Source: an uncultured Actinomycetes bacterium
Lineage (GTDB): Bacteria; Actinomycetota; Acidimicrobiia; Acidimicrobiales; RAAP-2
DNA length: 9,443 nucleotides
Direction: 5' to 3'
Assembly: GCA_903893955.1 (NCBI GenBank)
Contig: CAITOG010000304.1
Location: forward strand, 1-9,443
Shown: positions 7,314 to 9,443 of the stretch, in pieces
How the letters are laid out: each line of letters opens with the position of its first letter
Position numbering within the stretch: position 1 is the stretch's first letter
The notes under the pieces: generated by a model
Told to the model about the DNA's origin: nothing
What the model saw: only the letters and a program-made list of their open reading frames with translations
Database searches by the model: none
Translations under genes and position numbers: made by a program

Positions 7314-8240
7314 ATGGCGCTCGATCCACAGGTGGCTGAGCTCTTGGCCTTCCAGGCGAGCCTCCACCTCCCGCCACTTCGCTCTGTCTCGCTCTCAGCG
7401 GCACGCGCCGCGTATGACGCGGGTGCCAACGTCCTCGACGCAGACCCTCCGCAGGATCTCGAGGTCGAGGACCTGGTGATCCCTGGCGCAGACGGCGGGC
7501 TTCGAGCGAGGCGCTTCGTGCCGACCTCGGCCCGGCCAGGGATGCTGCTCTGGCTCCATGGCGGTGGCTGGATCCAAGGCAGCCTCGAGAGCCACGATGC
7601 GGTTTTCCGGCGACTCGCTGCTGGCTGTGCCCGGAGTGTTCTCGCCGTGGAGTACCGCCTCGCACCCGAGCACCCGTTCCCTGCAGGAGTCCTCGACGCA
7701 GTGGCGGCATTCGAGTGGATGGCGGCCACAGCTGAGGGCATCGTTGCCATCGGTGGTGACTCAGCGGGTGCGACGCTCGCACTGGTGGCGTCGAACCTCC
7801 TGCGCGGGGCGCCGCGGCCTCCGGCCTTCCAGGTCCTTGCCTATCCGGCCCTCGGGCCCGACCTCGTGACGGACTCCCTGATGGAGTTCGGCGAGGGGCT
7901 CAGCTTGAGCTCCGATGACGTTGCGTACCTCTACAGTCTCTATCTGACCGAAGAGCAGGACCGATCAGATCCCCGGGTCTCACCGCTGCTCACGACCTCC
8001 CTCGTCGGAGCGCCACCTGCGATCGTCTCAGTCGCAGGGTTCGACGTCCTTCGTGATGAGGGCCTCGCCTATGTCGGCCTGCTCAGAGGCGCGCACGTCG
8101 ACGTCGAGCTGCTCGACGAGACGACCCTGATCCACGGCTACCTTCGGATGAGTGGCCTCTCGTCGACGTCGCTCGCTGCGATGGAGCGACTGACACAGAG
8201 CATGAGGCGACGTTTCGACCGGATCGAGGAGGAATCGTGA
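7314..8240 (+). CDS. HSL-family alpha/beta-hydrolase fold-3 esterase
   Basis: This 308-residue carboxylic-ester hydrolase belongs to the hormone-sensitive-lipase-like (bacterial family IV) group. The oxyanion-hole motif HGGGW is at 82-86 and the YRLAPEHPFPA signature at 114-124. The nucleophile elbow GDSAG (148-152) carries Ser150. The triad is completed by Asp244 in FDVLRDEG and His274 in LIHGYL. Length matches family IV esterases (about 300-320). No signal peptide is present. The frame is open far upstream, but that part is antisense to the glycosidase. The ATG at 7314 is chosen because AGGGAGG lies just before it and the protein then begins with the normal family helix. It is the first gene of a tight operon: its stop overlaps the oxygenase start in TGATG. 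The physiological ester is unknown; short acyl or acetyl esters are usual for the family. Confidence 0.92.
   Translation: MALDPQVAELLAFQASLHLPPLRSVSLSAARAAYDAGANVLDADPPQDLEVEDLVIPGADGGLRARRFVPTSARPGMLLWLHGGGWIQGSLESHDAVFRRLAAGCARSVLAVEYRLAPEHPFPAGVLDAVAAFEWMAATAEGIVAIGGDSAGATLALVASNLLRGAPRPPAFQVLAYPALGPDLVTDSLMEFGEGLSLSSDDVAYLYSLYLTEEQDRSDPRVSPLLTTSLVGAPPAIVSVAGFDVLRDEGLAYVGLLRGAHVDVELLDETTLIHGYLRMSGLSSTSLAAMERLTQSMRRRFDRIEEES
8226..8234 (+). promoter_or_regulatory. strong ribosome binding site inside the esterase 3' end
   Basis: GAGGAGGAA near the end of the esterase gene lies seven bases (counted from its last G at 8232) before the ATG at 8240, and only four before the in-frame GTG at 8237. 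The spacing favours ATG 8240 as the oxygenase start and implies efficient independent re-initiation for this second gene. Confidence 0.7.
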
Positions 8241-8782
8241 TGAGCGACAAGGCGGGCAGCACTCACGCGATCCCCACCGAGGAGGTCGTGGCGCTCCTCG
8301 AGTCGATGGCTGATCTGCCCTATCTCGGCGAGCCAGTGTCCCAGCTCGAGCACTCGCTCCAAGCGGGCGCGGCGATGCGGGCAGCCGGGGGAGACGACGA
8401 GGCCGTGCTGGCTGCGGTGCTCCATGACATCGGACGTGCGCCAGCACTTCGAACCAAGGGCGAGCCCCACGAGATCACGGGCCAGCGGTGGTGCGCAGAG
8501 GAGATCTCCGAGCGTGCCGGCTATCTCGTCGGCGCCCACGTTCCGGCCAAGCGAGTCCTTGTCGTCATCGATCCCGCCTACGGCGACGAGCTCTCGTCGA
8601 CTTCGGTCGCGACGCTGCGGACACAAGGAGGGCCGGCATCAAAAGATGAGGTCGACGCTTTCCTCGCGCATCCGTGGGCAGCTGACGCGCTCGAGCTGCG
8701 TCGCGCCGACGACGCCGCAAAGGTCCCCGGCGGAGATGCGCTTGACATGGATGAGGTCGTCGCACTCTTGGACGTCCGATGA
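8240..8782 (+). CDS. PhnZ/TmpB-like HD-domain mixed-valent diiron oxygenase
   Basis: This 180-residue HD-domain protein matches the organophosphonate-cleaving oxygenase group (PhnZ, TmpB) rather than nucleotide phosphohydrolases. PhnZ oxidatively breaks the C-P bond of 2-amino-1-hydroxyethylphosphonate to glycine and phosphate with an Fe(II)/Fe(III) pair. The predicted iron ligands are all present: His38, His62-Asp63 (LHDIGR), His77, His100 (GAHVPAKR) and Asp157 or Asp158 (RRADDAAK). The signature YLGEPVSQLEHSLQ (28-41) supplies Tyr28 and Glu31, equivalent to the Tyr24/Glu27 substrate-gating pair I recall from PhnZ, at a constant offset of four. Lys104 and the QGGP motif (129-132) fit the phosphonate-binding side. 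Start ATG 8240 is supported by spacing from GAGGAGGAA. It is the middle gene of the operon and its stop overlaps the next start (ATGA). Family is confident; the exact substrate and whether a C-P bond is cut are inferred. No PhnY/TmpA-type partner is in the window. Confidence 0.85.
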   Translation: MSDKAGSTHAIPTEEVVALLESMADLPYLGEPVSQLEHSLQAGAAMRAAGGDDEAVLAAVLHDIGRAPALRTKGEPHEITGQRWCAEEISERAGYLVGAHVPAKRVLVVIDPAYGDELSSTSVATLRTQGGPASKDEVDAFLAHPWAADALELRRADDAAKVPGGDALDMDEVVALLDVR

Positions 8783-9443
8783 CCAACGTCCTGCTGGTCA
8801 CCCTCGACCAGCTCCGCGCGGAGGTCCTCGACAACCCGCTGGTCTCGACACCTGCGCTCGACCAGATCCGAGCGTCTGGCGTGTCGTTCGATCGCCACTT
8901 CGGCCAGGCGGCACCGTGCTCGCCAGGAAGGGCAAGCCTCTACACGGGGATGTATCAGATGAACCATCGGGTGGTGGCGAACGGGACACCGCTCGACGAT
9001 CGGTTCGACAACATCGCTCGACTCGCCCGGCGCGCTGGCTACACCCCCATGCTCTTCGGCTACACCGACCAAGGTCTCGACCCACGCCAGGCGAGCGGTC
9101 CTGACGACCCTCGTCTGGACTACTACGCAGGGATCCTGCCCGGGTTCGACGAGGGTCTCTACCTGCCCGAAGATCAGTCGCCGTGGCTTGCGTGGCTAGA
9201 GCGCCAGGGCCACGCCGTCACTGGGGACTACATCCACGAGCTTCGCCTCGAGCCCACCCGTCCCGCCGAGCACTCGCTGAGCACCTTCTTGACCGACGGA
9301 TTCCTCGAGTGGCTGCCGCGCCAGGAGGGTGGGTGGTTTGCCCATCTGAGCTACCTGCGGCCCCACCCGCCCTACGCCGCGGCAGGGGAGTGGTCCACGC
9401 GCTACGACGTCGCAGACGTGGGTGATGGACTCGTGCCGATGGA
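8779..9443 (+). CDS. phosphonate monoester hydrolase/phosphodiesterase-like enzyme (sulfatase fold), 3'-truncated by window edge
   Basis: The first 221 residues of an alkaline-phosphatase-superfamily hydrolase are seen; usual family length is about 500. LLVTLDQLRA (5-14) gives the metal-binding pair Asp10-Gln11. Phosphonate monoester hydrolases have Asp-Gln here, whereas classical sulfatases have Asp-Asp. CSPGR (Cys47-Arg51) followed by ASLYTGMY is a full formylglycine motif, so Cys47 should be converted to the catalytic formylglycine. MNHRVVANGTPLDDRF, FGYTDQGLDPR and RPHPPY (194-199) also resemble phosphonate monoester hydrolases/phosphodiesterases. The second metal pair (Asp-His) would lie beyond the window end. 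No signal peptide: the ORF starts directly in the first beta strand, implying a cytoplasmic enzyme. The ATG overlaps the oxygenase stop (ATGA), so it is coupled to it. A sulfatase or promiscuous phosphodiesterase role remains possible. Confidence 0.8.
   Translation, partial: MTNVLLVTLDQLRAEVLDNPLVSTPALDQIRASGVSFDRHFGQAAPCSPGRASLYTGMYQMNHRVVANGTPLDDRFDNIARLARRAGYTPMLFGYTDQGLDPRQASGPDDPRLDYYAGILPGFDEGLYLPEDQSPWLAWLERQGHAVTGDYIHELRLEPTRPAEHSLSTFLTDGFLEWLPRQEGGWFAHLSYLRPHPPYAAAGEWSTRYDVADVGDGLVPM

Noticed and set aside
8240..8782. HD protein as an ordinary nucleotide phosphohydrolase or HD-GYP signalling domain
   Set aside because: The YLGE-VSQLEH motif, the extra histidine ligands and QGGP point to the PhnZ/TmpB-type diiron oxygenases instead.
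1..9443. tRNA, CRISPR, insertion sequence, attachment site or long repeat
   Set aside because: No repeated spacer units, terminal inverted repeats, transposase motifs or cloverleaf-like segments were found by reading; the gaps between genes are under 100 bases.

Overview
The window is GC-rich chromosomal DNA, roughly two thirds G+C by eye. It is almost fully coding, with short gaps, 4-base ATGA overlaps between co-directional genes and some GTG starts. This style, together with the MMPL and DHA2 transporters, an AMP-dependent acid:CoA ligase and an HSL-type esterase, suggests a high-GC actinobacterium. A lineage such as Acidimicrobiia would fit, but no phylogenetic marker is present, so this is inference. 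I see no tRNA, rRNA, CRISPR, insertion sequence or phage gene.

Left part (1-4078): the C-terminal three quarters or so of an MMPL-family membrane transporter (+, cut by the window start) converges on a complete 14-TM DHA2-type MFS exporter (-). The two stop codons share the palindrome CTAG. A 92-base divergent region with two abutting perfect palindromes (3347-3364, operator-like) separates the exporter from a class I, metal-dependent O-methyltransferase (+).

Middle (4071-7240): a minus-strand pair, a clan GH-D (GH36-like) alpha-galactosidase-type glycosidase followed by an AMP-forming acid:CoA ligase. They overlap by ATGA and are very likely translationally coupled. The ligase gene runs 8 bases into the end of the methyltransferase gene.

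Right part (7314-9443): diverging from the glycosidase across 73 bases is a tight plus-strand operon. It encodes an HSL-family (alpha/beta-hydrolase fold 3) esterase, an HD-domain mixed-valent diiron oxygenase of the PhnZ/TmpB type, and an alkaline-phosphatase-superfamily hydrolase that looks like a phosphonate monoester hydrolase/phosphodiesterase (cut by the window end). The oxygenase retains every recognisable metal ligand plus the Tyr/Glu pair and QGGP motif of organophosphonate-cleaving members. The hydrolase has the formylglycine motif C-S-P-G-R and the Asp-Gln metal pair of phosphonate monoester hydrolases.

The most interesting reading is a small-molecule catabolic locus. Ester, glycoside and phospho/phosphonate-ester bonds would be removed, a C-P (or related) bond cleaved oxidatively by the HD enzyme, and a resulting carboxylic acid activated to its CoA thioester. 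None of the five enzymes starts with a visible signal peptide, so the chemistry would be cytoplasmic. The pathway is a hypothesis: the two operons are only divergently adjacent, no dedicated uptake system is seen, and the partner dioxygenase expected for a PhnY/PhnZ or TmpA/TmpB pair is not in the window.
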